NCBI RefSeq assembly: GCF_004342625.1 | Contig: NZ_SMAH01000008.1 | Span: forward strand, 1-64,000 | Reading direction: 5' to 3' | Origin: Tepidimonas ignava | GTDB lineage: Bacteria; Pseudomonadota; Gammaproteobacteria; Burkholderiales; Burkholderiaceae_C | Length of the DNA: 64,000 bases | Shown here: piece by piece, positions 53,371-62,130 of the stretch | Numbering within the stretch: the stretch's first letter is position 1 | Layout: each line of letters opens with the position of its first letter | The notes under the pieces: generated by a model | What the model saw: the letters and a program-made list of their open reading frames with translations, nothing else | Databases searched by the model: none | What the model was told of the DNA's origin: nothing | Program-made: the position numbers and the translations under genes

Positions 53371-54636
53371 ATGCACCTCAACGAACTCAAAGCCCTGCAC
53401 GTTTCCGAACTGCTCAAGATGGCCGAGTCGCTCGAAATCGACAACACCGGCCGCATGCGCAAGCAGGAGCTGATGTTCGCCATCATCAAAAAACGCGCCA
53501 AAGCGGGCGAACAGGTGTTTGCCGATGGGGTGCTGGAAGTGCTGCCGGATGGCTTTGGCTTCCTGCGCGACCCGAGCGCCAGCTACACCGCCAGCACCGA
53601 CGACATCTACATCTCGCCCAGCCAGATCCGCCGCTTCAACCTGCACACCGGCGACATGGTCGAGGGCGACGTGCGCATCCCCAAAGACGGCGAGCGCTAC
53701 TTTGCCCTCAACAAACTCGACAAGATCAACGGCCTGCCGCCCGAGCAGAACAAGCACAAGATCATGTTCGAGAACCTCACGCCGCTGTTCCCCAAGGAGC
53801 AGATGAAGCTGGAGCGCGAGGGTCTCAAGAGCGAAGAAAACATCACCGGCCGCATCATCGACATCATCGCCCCGATCGGCAAGGGCCAGCGTGCCCTGAT
53901 CGTGGCGCCGCCCAAGAGCGGCAAGACGGTCATGATGCAACACATCGCGCACGCCATCACCACCAACTACCCCGAAGTGACGCTGATGGTGCTGCTGGTG
54001 GACGAGCGCCCCGAGGAAGTGACCGAAATGCAGCGCACCGTGCGCGGCGAGGTCATCGCCTCGACCTTCGACGAGCCGGCGGCGCGCCACGTGCACGTGG
54101 CTGAGATGGTTATCGAGCGCGCCAAGCGGCTGGTCGAACTGAAAAAAGACGTGGTGATCCTGCTGGATTCGATCACCCGGCTGGCGCGCGCTTACAACAA
54201 CGTGCTGCCCTCGTCGGGCAAGGTGCTGACCGGCGGGGTGGACGCCAACGCGCTGCAGCGGCCCAAGCGCTTCTTCGGGGCGGCGCGCAACGTCGAAGAA
54301 GGTGGCAGCCTGACCATCATCGCCACCGCGTTGGTGGACACCGGCAGCCGCATGGACGAGGTGATCTTTGAGGAGTTCAAGGGCACCGGCAACTGCGAAA
54401 TCCACCTCGACCGCCGCCTGTACGAAAAGCGCGTCTTCCCCTCGATCCAGCTCAGCCGCTCCGGCACCCGGCGCGAGGAGCTGCTGCTGCCGCCGGAAGT
54501 GCTGCAAAAGACGCGCATCCTGCGGCAGTTCTTCTACAACATGGACGAGATCGAGGCCATGGAGATGGTGCTCAAGAGCATGAAGCAAACCAAGAACAAC
54601 CAGGAGTTCTTCGAGCTCATGCGCCGGGGCGGCTGA
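53371..54636 (+). CDS. rho: Transcription termination factor Rho
   Basis: A 421-residue hexameric RNA helicase. The N-terminal helical part ([20 protein letters not shown]) and cold-shock RNA-binding domain ([24 protein letters not shown]) are followed by the ATPase domain with Walker A APPKSGKT, Walker [17 protein letters not shown] and the Q-loop region [15 protein letters not shown]. Normal length for betaproteobacteria. The leader of rho genes is often a site of autogenous Rho-dependent control. Confidence 0.97.
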   Translation: MHLNELKALHVSELLKMAESLEIDNTGRMRKQELMFAIIKKRAKAGEQVFADGVLEVLPDGFGFLRDPSASYTASTDDIYISPSQIRRFNLHTGDMVEGDVRIPKDGERYFALNKLDKINGLPPEQNKHKIMFENLTPLFPKEQMKLEREGLKSEENITGRIIDIIAPIGKGQRALIVAPPKSGKTVMMQHIAHAITTNYPEVTLMVLLVDERPEEVTEMQRTVRGEVIASTFDEPAARHVHVAEMVIERAKRLVELKKDVVILLDSITRLARAYNNVLPSSGKVLTGGVDANALQRPKRFFGAARNVEEGGSLTIIATALVDTGSRMDEVIFEEFKGTGNCEIHLDRRLYEKRVFPSIQLSRSGTRREELLLPPEVLQKTRILRQFFYNMDEIEAMEMVLKSMKQTKNNQEFFELMRRGG

Positions 54637-54653
54637 GGCGACGTCGGTTCATT

Positions 54654-54659
54654 TATAAT
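54654..54659 (+). promoter_or_regulatory. -10 element for rpmE2
   Basis: A perfect TATAAT lies between rho and rpmE2, 65 bases before the rpmE2 ATG. The -35 is weak. Confidence 0.5.
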
Positions 54660-54723
54660 AAAAGACTTTGCAGCAAGTGCGCCGGATGGGCCGGCCGTGG
54701 CTGCTGCCAGCAGGAAAGCGACC

Positions 54724-54981
54724 ATGAAAGAAGGCATCCACCCGAACTACCGCGAAGTCTGCTTCGTCGACCTGTCCAACGGCGCGCAGTTCATCATCCG
54801 CTCGTGCGCGCCCACCAAGGAAACGATCAAGCTCGACGACGGCCGCGAGCTGCCGCTGTTCAAGCTGGAAACCTCCAGCGAATCGCACCCGTTTTACACC
54901 GGCACCCAAAAGACGGTGGACACCATGGGCGGGCGCGTGGAAAAGTTCCGAAGCCGCTACGCTCGCGCTGCGGCCAAGTGA
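54724..54981 (+). CDS. rpmE2: 50S ribosomal protein L31 type B
   Basis: An 85-residue L31 of the zinc-free (type B) class: [40 protein letters not shown] and [10 protein letters not shown] are conserved, and the CxxC pairs of the zinc form are missing. It is preceded by AGGAAAG and its own TATAAT, and followed by a strong terminator. Confidence 0.96.
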   Translation: MKEGIHPNYREVCFVDLSNGAQFIIRSCAPTKETIKLDDGRELPLFKLETSSESHPFYTGTQKTVDTMGGRVEKFRSRYARAAAK

Positions 54982-55019
54982 CGCTTGCGCCGTGGGGCGC
55001 ACCGCCCGCTGCGTGGATG

Positions 55020-55047
55020 ACAGCCCGCTTGCGGGCTGTTTGTTTTT
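55020..55047 (+). terminator. Rho-independent terminator of rpmE2
   Basis: ACAGCCC and GGGCTGT form a 7-bp stem (extendable by GC/GC) around GCTTGC, followed by TTTGTTTTT. Confidence 0.9.
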
Positions 55048-55086
55048 GGGCACCGCACACGCCCCGGTCGGCTTGGAGATGCCTGC

Positions 55087-56802
55087 ATGAACCGCCCTAC
55101 CCCCGCCCTGGTCGTGCCCCAAGCGGTGCGCCGCTTGCCACGCTGGGTGCCCTGGCTGTTGATGGCGGCGTACGTGCTGCCGGGGTTTTGGGGGCGTGAC
55201 CCCTGGCGGGGGGCCGACCTGACGTCGCTGGCCGTGATGCTCGAGATGCACGCTGGCGGCCCATGGCACGTGCCGCAGGTGTTGGGCGAAACCGTGTTGC
55301 CCCTGGCTTGGCTGCCCTATTGGCTGGGCGCGGCGGCCATCGCGTGGCTGCCCTTGCCCACGTTGGTGGCGGCGCGCCTGCCTTTTGTGCTGGCGCTGGG
55401 GCTGACGCTGGCATGCACCTGGTACAGCGTGTACCGTCTGGCGCGCCTGCCGGCGGCGCAACCCTTGGCGCCCGCGTTGGGCGAAGCGGTGGCGCCCGTG
55501 GACTATGCGCGCGCGGTGGCCGACGGTGCGTTGTTGGCGTTGGTGGCCACCCTGGGGTTGGCCATGCTGGCGCACGAAACCACCCCCACGGCCCTGCAGC
55601 TGGCTGGCGTGGCCCTGTGGGGTTGGGCGGGCGCCCACGGATGGTCGTCCGGCGGCGCGCCCCAACCCACTTCGGTCCGCTTGGGGGCCGCCGTCGGCGG
55701 AACGTGGGCCGCGGCGTTCGTGCTGGCGTTGAGCGGAGCGCCGTGGCTGGTGGGGCCGCTGGCCCTGGCGCAAGCCGCGTGGTGGTGGCGCACGGGAATG
55801 CCGCCCAGCCGCGTCGTGCTGGCCCTGGCGGGATGTGCCGCTGCCTTGGGGTTGACCTGGGCGCTGCACCCGGCTGGCTTGGGTTGGACGGCGTACGGCT
55901 GGCCGGATGGCTTCGATCTGACCAGCCTGGCGGCTTGGGGAAGCTTGGGCCGTCTGCTGGCTTGGTTTGTCTGGCCCAGCGCCGTGCTGGCCCTGTGGGC
56001 GCTGTGGCGCTGGCGTGCGCACCTGCGCTCACCCCACATCGGCTGGCCGCTGACGCAAGCGCTTGTGGTGCTGCTGGCCAGCGTGGCCGATGGCGCCAAC
56101 GACCGTGTGCTGGTGTTGGCGCTGCCCAGCATCGCCACGCTGGCGGCGTGGGCCTTGCCAACCCTGCGCGGCAGCCTTAGCGCCGCGATCGACTGGTTTG
56201 CCGTGTTGCTGTACAGCGGCGCTGCGGTCATCGTCTGGGTCATCTGGGTGGCGATGATGACCGGCGTGCCCGCCAAACCGGCCGCCAACGTGGCCCGCGC
56301 GGCCCCGGGCTTCGAGCCGGCGTTGCACCCCGTGTTGTTGGGCGCGGCGCTGGCCGGCACCGCACTGTGGCTGGCGCTGGTGGTGTGGCGCTTGGGCCGG
56401 CACGCGCCCGCGCTGTGGAAGGGGCTGGTGCTGTCGGCGGCAGGCTTCACGCTCAACTGGTTGCTGCTGATGACGCTGTGGCTGCCGCTGCTCAACTGGG
56501 GTTTGGGCCTGCGGCCGATCAGCGAGCGCATCGCGCGGCTGGTGCCCGCCCAGGCGTGCGTGGCGGTGACGGGGCTTTCCCCGGGGGACATTGGCGCGCT
56601 GCGCCTGCACGGTGGGCTGGCCGTGCAACGGCTGGACAGCCGCAGCGCGCAGCGCTGCCCGTTGCTTGTGGCAGGACCGCGCGCCCGTGCCATCGACCCC
56701 GACCAGTGGACCCTGCGCGCTGACCTGCCACGCTTGCGCGAAAACCGCGAGCGCTGGCGGGTTTACGAGCGCGCAGCGCCCAGCGCAGACGGCGCGTCCT
56801 GA
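55087..56802 (+). CDS. Multi-pass membrane protein, possibly glycosyltransferase-like
   Basis: A 571-residue protein with about ten to twelve hydrophobic segments. The N-terminal block LPGFWGRDPWRGADLTSLAV, then MLEMHAGGPWHVPQVLGE, has the layout of ArnT/PMT-type GT-C transferases, in which the first periplasmic loop carries a conserved acidic residue and a GDW..P-like segment. The C-terminal soluble part is shorter than in ArnT. Function is therefore only suggested. The last 40 bases overlap the end of phoR on the other strand. GC is high as in the core genome. Confidence 0.7.
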   Translation: MNRPTPALVVPQAVRRLPRWVPWLLMAAYVLPGFWGRDPWRGADLTSLAVMLEMHAGGPWHVPQVLGETVLPLAWLPYWLGAAAIAWLPLPTLVAARLPFVLALGLTLACTWYSVYRLARLPAAQPLAPALGEAVAPVDYARAVADGALLALVATLGLAMLAHETTPTALQLAGVALWGWAGAHGWSSGGAPQPTSVRLGAAVGGTWAAAFVLALSGAPWLVGPLALAQAAWWWRTGMPPSRVVLALAGCAAALGLTWALHPAGLGWTAYGWPDGFDLTSLAAWGSLGRLLAWFVWPSAVLALWALWRWRAHLRSPHIGWPLTQALVVLLASVADGANDRVLVLALPSIATLAAWALPTLRGSLSAAIDWFAVLLYSGAAVIVWVIWVAMMTGVPAKPAANVARAAPGFEPALHPVLLGAALAGTALWLALVVWRLGRHAPALWKGLVLSAAGFTLNWLLLMTLWLPLLNWGLGLRPISERIARLVPAQACVAVTGLSPGDIGALRLHGGLAVQRLDSRSAQRCPLLVAGPRARAIDPDQWTLRADLPRLRENRERWRVYERAAPSADGAS

Positions 56803-58145
56803 CGGTTGGACGCGCGCGCCCCGTCGGGCGACGACAGGACCATGACCCGCGCTGGCGGCAGCCGCAACCGAAACGTCGAGCCCTTACCGACGGTGCTGTC
56901 GATCAGCAACTCGCCACCGTGGCGCTGCGCCACGTGCTTGACGATGGCCAGCCCCAGGCCCGTGCCCCCGGTGTCACGCGAGCGGCTGCGGTCGACGCGG
57001 TAAAAACGCTCGGTCAGGCGCGGCAGGTGCTCCGGCGCGATGCCGGGGCCGTCGTCGCGCACCCAGATGTCCACGGTCTCGTCGGGCAGCACCGTCCAGC
57101 CCACCGTGATATGGCCATCCGCGGGCGTGTAGCGCACCGCGTTGCTGGCCAGGTTGCCCAGCGCGCTGGCCAGTTCACCGGCGTGGCCCGCAACCTCCAC
57201 CTCCGGGCCACGCTGCACCTCGATGGTCTGGCCTCCACCGTGCAGCACGTCGGCCAGCGCGCGCGCATGGGCCGCGGCCTCCTCCACCAGCGCGGAGACG
57301 GCCACCCAATGGCTGGCGTCGGGGGCGGGGCTGCCTTCCAGGCGCGACAGGGTCAGCAAATCGTCCACCAGCGCCTGCATGCGCTGGGCCTGCTGCGCCA
57401 TCAACCCGAGGTAGTGCTGACGCTGCGCCTCATCCAACGGCAACGTTTGCAGCGTTTCAATAAACCCGGCGATCACCGTCAAGGGGCTGCGGATTTCGTG
57501 CGAGACGTTGGCCACAAAGTCGCGCCGCATGGCCTCGGCCAACTGCAGCGCGGTGACGTCGCGCGTCAGCAGCAAGCGGCGCCCCTTGGCGTACGGGAAG
57601 ATCTGCACCGCGATGCGCCGGGGCTGGCCGGCCCGCGCCTGGCGCGCGTCGATTTCGACCGGCTGGGTGAAGTCGCGCTGGTTCAGGTACTGAATGAACA
57701 CGGGGTCGCGCACCAGGTTGCGGATGCGCTGGCCGAGGTCGCGCTTGGCGTCGAAACCGAGGTGCTCGCCCGCCATCACGTTGCACCACTCGATCGTGCC
57801 TTCTTTGCTGAGCAGCACCACACCGTTGGGGGACGCCTGGATGGCGGACAAAAACTCCTGCAGCCGCGCCTGCGCCTTGCGCGCTTTGCGGTTGGCGGCC
57901 TTGAGGGCACGGCGCACCCGTGCCACCAGCTCGCCCCAGGCGCCGTCCACCTCGGGGGTGTCCGCCGGCCGAGGTTCACGCAGCCAGGTCAGCACCGCAC
58001 GCCAGCGGCGGTGGTCCCAGACTTGCCACGCCACGGCACCGGCCAGTGCGCCGACCCACCCCAATCCACGACCGGGCAACAGCAGCCACACCAGCGCGGC
58101 GCCGCCACTGGCGCATGCCACCAAAGCGATTGTGCGCTGCCACAT
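56763..58145 (-). CDS. phoR: Phosphate regulon sensor histidine kinase PhoR
   Basis: A 460-residue kinase with two N-terminal membrane segments (about residues 5-45), a PAS domain (SAIQASPNGVVLLSKEGTIE), the phospho-accepting histidine in FVANVSHEIRSPLTV, and the ATPase domain with N, G1 and G2 boxes (GNLASNAVRYTP, VRDDGPGIAPEHL, GGTGLGLAIVKHV). It receives the phosphate signal through the Pst complex and PhoU and phosphorylates PhoB. It is 45 bp after phoB. Confidence 0.95.
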   Translation of the reverse strand: MWQRTIALVACASGGAALVWLLLPGRGLGWVGALAGAVAWQVWDHRRWRAVLTWLREPRPADTPEVDGAWGELVARVRRALKAANRKARKAQARLQEFLSAIQASPNGVVLLSKEGTIEWCNVMAGEHLGFDAKRDLGQRIRNLVRDPVFIQYLNQRDFTQPVEIDARQARAGQPRRIAVQIFPYAKGRRLLLTRDVTALQLAEAMRRDFVANVSHEIRSPLTVIAGFIETLQTLPLDEAQRQHYLGLMAQQAQRMQALVDDLLTLSRLEGSPAPDASHWVAVSALVEEAAAHARALADVLHGGGQTIEVQRGPEVEVAGHAGELASALGNLASNAVRYTPADGHITVGWTVLPDETVDIWVRDDGPGIAPEHLPRLTERFYRVDRSRSRDTGGTGLGLAIVKHVAQRHGGELLIDSTVGKGSTFRLRLPPARVMVLSSPDGARASNRQDAPSALGAARS

Positions 58146-58190
58146 GCGAACGGATGATAGCGGCTCGCAGCCCCGGCACGCTGAGCTGGA

Positions 58191-58889
58191 TCAAGCCGCC
58201 GCAGCGGCCGCGCTCAGGCGGTAGCCGGCACCACGCACCGTTTCGATCATCGCCGCCGCGCCACCCAACGCCTCGCGCAAGCGCTTGATGTGCACGTCCA
58301 CCGTGCGCTCTTCGATGAACACGTGGTCGCCCCACACGCGGTCCAGCAGCGTGGCGCGGCTGTGCACGCGCTCCGGGTGCTTCATCAGGTAGTGCAGCAG
58401 GCGAAATTCGGTGGGGCCCAGTTTGATCTCCTGCCCCTGCCATGTCACGCGGTGCGCGGCCGCATCCAGCACCAACGCGCCGATGTGCACCGTGTCGGGC
58501 ACGCTCTCCGGCGCACGGCGGCGCAACACCGCGCGAATGCGGGCCAGCAGCTCCTGCGTCGAAAACGGCTTGGTCACGTAGTCGTCGGCGCCCGCGTCCA
58601 GCCCCTGCACCTTGTCGGACTCTTCGCCGCGCGCGGTCAGCAGGATGATCGGCACCGCCCGCGTGCGCTCGTCGAGCCGCCACGCGCGCGCCAGCTGCAC
58701 GCCGCTTTTGCCCGGCAGCATCCAGTCGAGCAGCACCACGTCGGGCAGCACGGCGTCCATTTCGCGCTGGGCCGCTTCGCCGTCGAACACCACCGTGGGG
58801 GCAAAGCCGTTGTGACGCAGGTTGACGGCGATCAGCTCGGCGATCGCCGGTTCGTCTTCCACCACCAACACCCGCGGCAACTTTCTCAT
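58191..58889 (-). CDS. phoB: Phosphate regulon response regulator PhoB
   Basis: A 232-residue OmpR-type regulator. The receiver domain has VVEDEPAIAELIA (acid pocket), VVLLDWMLPGKSG with the phosphorylated aspartate and ILLTARGEESDKV, and the winged-helix C-terminal domain ends with VDVHIKRLREALGG and IETVRGAGYRL. Its start overlaps the phoU stop by four bases. Confidence 0.96.
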   Translation of the reverse strand: MRKLPRVLVVEDEPAIAELIAVNLRHNGFAPTVVFDGEAAQREMDAVLPDVVLLDWMLPGKSGVQLARAWRLDERTRAVPIILLTARGEESDKVQGLDAGADDYVTKPFSTQELLARIRAVLRRRAPESVPDTVHIGALVLDAAAHRVTWQGQEIKLGPTEFRLLHYLMKHPERVHSRATLLDRVWGDHVFIEERTVDVHIKRLREALGGAAAMIETVRGAGYRLSAAAAAA

Positions 58890-59584
58890 CGCACCACCGA
58901 CTCCACTTGCTCCAACGGGGCGTGGCGCACGTCCAGGCCCTTGACGATGTAAATGATCAACTCGCCAATATTTTTGGCGTGATCGCCAATGCGCTCGATG
59001 GCTTTGGCGACGAACAGCAAATCCAGGCTGGTCGAGATGGTGCGTGCGTCTTCCATCATGAACGTGACCAGCTTGCGCACAAAGCCGTTGAACTCCACGT
59101 CGATGCGGTCGTCGTCGCGCATGATGGCCAGCGCCTCGTCCACGTCCAGCCGCGCCAGAGCGTCCAGCGCCCGCCGCAACATCCCCGCCGCCAGGTCCGC
59201 CGCCAAGCGCAGCTCCGCCACCGGCAGTCGGCGGGCGTGGCCACTGTCGGCGATGGAGGCTGCCATGCGCGCGATGCGTGCCGCCTCGTCGCCCGCGCGC
59301 TCCAGGTTGCCCACGGTTTTGGAAATACCGATGAGGAAGCGCAAATCGCGCGCGGTGGGCTGGCGCCGCGCAATGGTGGTCGACAGGTCGGCATCGATGC
59401 CCAATTCAAGCTCGTTGATTTCGCGTTCGACCTGCAGCACCTGCTGGGCGCGCTCGCCGTCTTCGTCCAGCAACGCCTGCACCGCCCACTGGATTTGCCG
59501 CTCCACCAGCCCGCCCATTTCCAACACGCGGGTGGAAATGGAATTGAGCTCGGCGTCGAATTGGCTGGAGATGTGTTTTTCCAT
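58886..59584 (-). CDS. phoU: Phosphate signalling protein PhoU
   Basis: A 232-residue helical protein with the two repeats typical of PhoU, each with a metal-binding E/DxxxD pattern: QFDAELNSISTRVLEMGGLV, then RQPTARDLRFLIGISKTVGN and the second AIERIGDHAKNIGE. It passes the Pst status to PhoR. It lies 28 bp after pstB and overlaps phoB by four bases. Confidence 0.96.
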   Translation of the reverse strand: MEKHISSQFDAELNSISTRVLEMGGLVERQIQWAVQALLDEDGERAQQVLQVEREINELELGIDADLSTTIARRQPTARDLRFLIGISKTVGNLERAGDEAARIARMAASIADSGHARRLPVAELRLAADLAAGMLRRALDALARLDVDEALAIMRDDDRIDVEFNGFVRKLVTFMMEDARTISTSLDLLFVAKAIERIGDHAKNIGELIIYIVKGLDVRHAPLEQVESVVR

Positions 59585-59612
59585 CGCTGACTCCTGCTGT
59601 CCTGACCGTCGT

Positions 59613-60443
59613 TCAGCCGAAGCGGCCGGTGATGTAGTCCTCGGTTTCCTGCCGTTTGGGGCGGGTGAAGATGTTGTCGGTGGCGTCGTACTCGATCAAA
59701 TCGCCCAGGTACATGTAGGCGGTGTAGTCCGATACGCGCGCCGCTTGCTGCATGTTGTGCGTCACGATGACGATGGTGTATTTTTCCTTGAGCTGGATGA
59801 GCAGTTCCTCGATTTTGGCGGTGGAAATCGGGTCCAGCGCCGAGCACGGCTCGTCCAGCAGCAGCACGTCGGGCTCCAACGCGATGGCGCGCGCGATCAC
59901 CAAGCGCTGCTGCTGACCGCCCGACAGGCTCAGACCGTTGGCGTCGAGCCGGTCCTTGACCTCGTCCCACAGCGCCGCGCCACGCAGCGATTTTTCGACC
60001 ACCTCGTCAATGTACGCCTTGTTTTTGACCCCGAGCAGGCGCAGCCCGTAAGCGACGTTTTCGTAAATCGATTTGGGGAAGGGGTTGGGCTTTTGGAACA
60101 CCATGCCGATGCGCCGACGCAGTTGCGCCACGTTGACGCTGCGGTCGTAGATGTTGACCCCCTCGTGCAGGATTTCTCCCTCGATGCGGCAGTTGTCCAC
60201 CAAGTCGTTCATGCGGTTGAAGCAGCGCAGCAGCGTGGATTTGCCGCAGCCGCTCGGGCCGATGAAAGCCACCACCCGCCCCTTGGGAATGCCCATCGAA
60301 ATGTTGTGCAGCGCGTGCTTGTCGCCGTACCACAGGTTGAGGTTGCGCACCTCCAGGGCTTTGGGCAGGCTGTCCAGCGGCGGCGCCTGGTGGAAGGCGG
60401 CGTGGGTGTGGACAAACGTGGTTTTTTCGGTCGCTTGGTTCAT
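59613..60443 (-). CDS. pstB: Phosphate ABC transporter ATP-binding protein PstB
   Basis: A 276-residue ATPase. Walker A is [19 protein letters not shown], signature [16 protein letters not shown], Walker [14 protein letters not shown] and the switch histidine in IVTHNMQQA. The long N-terminus before [17 protein letters not shown] is usual in PstB. It follows pstA after 3 bp. Confidence 0.97.
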   Translation of the reverse strand: MNQATEKTTFVHTHAAFHQAPPLDSLPKALEVRNLNLWYGDKHALHNISMGIPKGRVVAFIGPSGCGKSTLLRCFNRMNDLVDNCRIEGEILHEGVNIYDRSVNVAQLRRRIGMVFQKPNPFPKSIYENVAYGLRLLGVKNKAYIDEVVEKSLRGAALWDEVKDRLDANGLSLSGGQQQRLVIARAIALEPDVLLLDEPCSALDPISTAKIEELLIQLKEKYTIVIVTHNMQQAARVSDYTAYMYLGDLIEYDATDNIFTRPKRQETEDYITGRFG

Positions 60444-60446
60444 GAT

Positions 60447-62099
60447 TCAGACGCTTTCCAATCCGCGGTATTTTTCGCGCAGGTGGTTACGCAGCTTGAT
60501 CGCCGCCAAATTGAGCACCATGATGAGCAGCACCAACAGCAGCGCCGTGGCGTACACGAGCGGCCGGGCCGCTTCCACGTTGGGGCTTTGGAAACCCACG
60601 TCGTAAATGTGGAAGCCCAGGTGCATGAACTTGCGCTCCAGGTGGATGAACGGCGCGTAGCCATCGATGGGCAGCGACGGGGCCAGTTTGACCACGCCAA
60701 CCAGCATCAGCGGGGCCACCTCGCCCGCAGCGCGCGCCACCGCCAAAATCAGGCCGGTCATCATCGCCGGACTGGCCATCGGCAGCACGGTGCGGATCAG
60801 CGTCTCGGCCTTCGTCGCGCCCAGCGCCAGGCTGCCCTCGCGCACCGAGCGGGGCACACGCGCCAGCCCCTCTTCGGTGGCCACGATCACCACCGGCAGC
60901 GTCAGGATGGCCAGCGTCAGCGACGCCCACAACAGGCCCGGCGTGCCGAAGGTGGGCGCGGGCAACGCCTCGGGGTAAAACAGCCGGTCGATGTTGCCCC
61001 CCAGCACATAGACGAAAAAGCCCAGGCCAAACACGCCGTACACGATCGAGGGCACCCCCGCCAGGTTGTTGACCGAGATGCGGATGATGCGAATCAGCGG
61101 CCCTTGCTTGGCGTATTCGCGCATGTACACCGCCGCCATGATGCCAAACGGCGTCACGATGACCGACATCACCAGCACCATCGCAACGGTGCCGAAGATG
61201 GCCGGGAAGATGCCGCCTTCGGTGTTGGCCTCGCGCGGGTCGTCGCTGAGAAACTCCCAGAATTTGCGCGCGTAGTGCGCCGCCTTGTCGGTCAACCCCA
61301 TGGCGTTGGGTTGGTACACGTCGGCCACCTTGGCCAGCGGCACCTCCACCACGCTGCCGTCGGCCACTTCGGCCACCAGCGCGTCGCGCGCCAGCTCGTC
61401 GCGCAACGTTTGCAAGCGCTGCTGCAGGCCGTCGAACTCGGCTTGCAGCGCGTCGCGCTGGCGCTGCAACTCGGCGCGCAGGGCGTCGTCCAGCCGTCCT
61501 TGCAGCTGGGCCTTGCGCTCGCGCAGCCGCAATTGCTCCAACCGGTAGTTGACGTCGCCGATGTCTTGCTTTTCCAGCCGGTAAATGGCCTTGAACAGGG
61601 CTTGCGCGCGCTGCACGCGTTGTTGCAGTTGCGGCCACGCCTCGGCTCCTTCGGCCACGACCTGACCGTTTTCTTTGACGGCCTTGAGGTGGCCGTAAAA
61701 ATTGCCCCACTCGTGGCGCTCGACCGTCAAGAGGTCATGCGGGTAACGGATGTCGCTGAGCAGGGGCGAGGCAAACCAGCGAAAGTCCTGCCCGGTCAGG
61801 TCGCGGTTGCCCAGCTTGATGAGCACGCGCTCCACAAACGGCTCGCGCGTGTCGAGCTTGATGCCGGCCTCCAGCAGCCGGCGTACCGCCACCTCTTCGC
61901 GTTCGCGCAACTCGCCGATGACGCGCACGGTTTGCTCGCCGTCGCGGTAGTTGGCCTCCAGCACCGCCTTGGGCCAAAAGTGCGTCAGGCCGCGCGCCGC
62001 GGTCATCCACAACACAAAGGCCACCGCCAGCACCGACAGCGCCACCGCGCCGGCCGTCATCCATATCCAGGGCGAACCCGATTTGATCCAGTCTCTCAT
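60447..62099 (-). CDS. pstA: Phosphate ABC transporter permease PstA (enlarged form)
   Basis: A 550-residue permease, far longer than the ~296-residue E. coli PstA. After one N-terminal membrane segment there is a ~230-residue extracytoplasmic insertion with a coiled-coil stretch (RLEQLRLRERKAQLQGRLDD to LQTLRDELARDALV). The C-terminal half is the standard permease, with the ATPase-contact loop EGSLALGATKAETLIRTVLP. Enlarged PstA/PstC pairs are known in some proteobacteria. The ATG at 62099 was preferred to one at 62120. It is 31 bp after pstC. Confidence 0.9.
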   Translation of the reverse strand: MRDWIKSGSPWIWMTAGAVALSVLAVAFVLWMTAARGLTHFWPKAVLEANYRDGEQTVRVIGELREREEVAVRRLLEAGIKLDTREPFVERVLIKLGNRDLTGQDFRWFASPLLSDIRYPHDLLTVERHEWGNFYGHLKAVKENGQVVAEGAEAWPQLQQRVQRAQALFKAIYRLEKQDIGDVNYRLEQLRLRERKAQLQGRLDDALRAELQRQRDALQAEFDGLQQRLQTLRDELARDALVAEVADGSVVEVPLAKVADVYQPNAMGLTDKAAHYARKFWEFLSDDPREANTEGGIFPAIFGTVAMVLVMSVIVTPFGIMAAVYMREYAKQGPLIRIIRISVNNLAGVPSIVYGVFGLGFFVYVLGGNIDRLFYPEALPAPTFGTPGLLWASLTLAILTLPVVIVATEEGLARVPRSVREGSLALGATKAETLIRTVLPMASPAMMTGLILAVARAAGEVAPLMLVGVVKLAPSLPIDGYAPFIHLERKFMHLGFHIYDVGFQSPNVEAARPLVYATALLLVLLIMVLNLAAIKLRNHLREKYRGLESV

Positions 62100-62130
62100 G
62101 GTGTGTGTACCGGTGTGCATGGGCGCATGC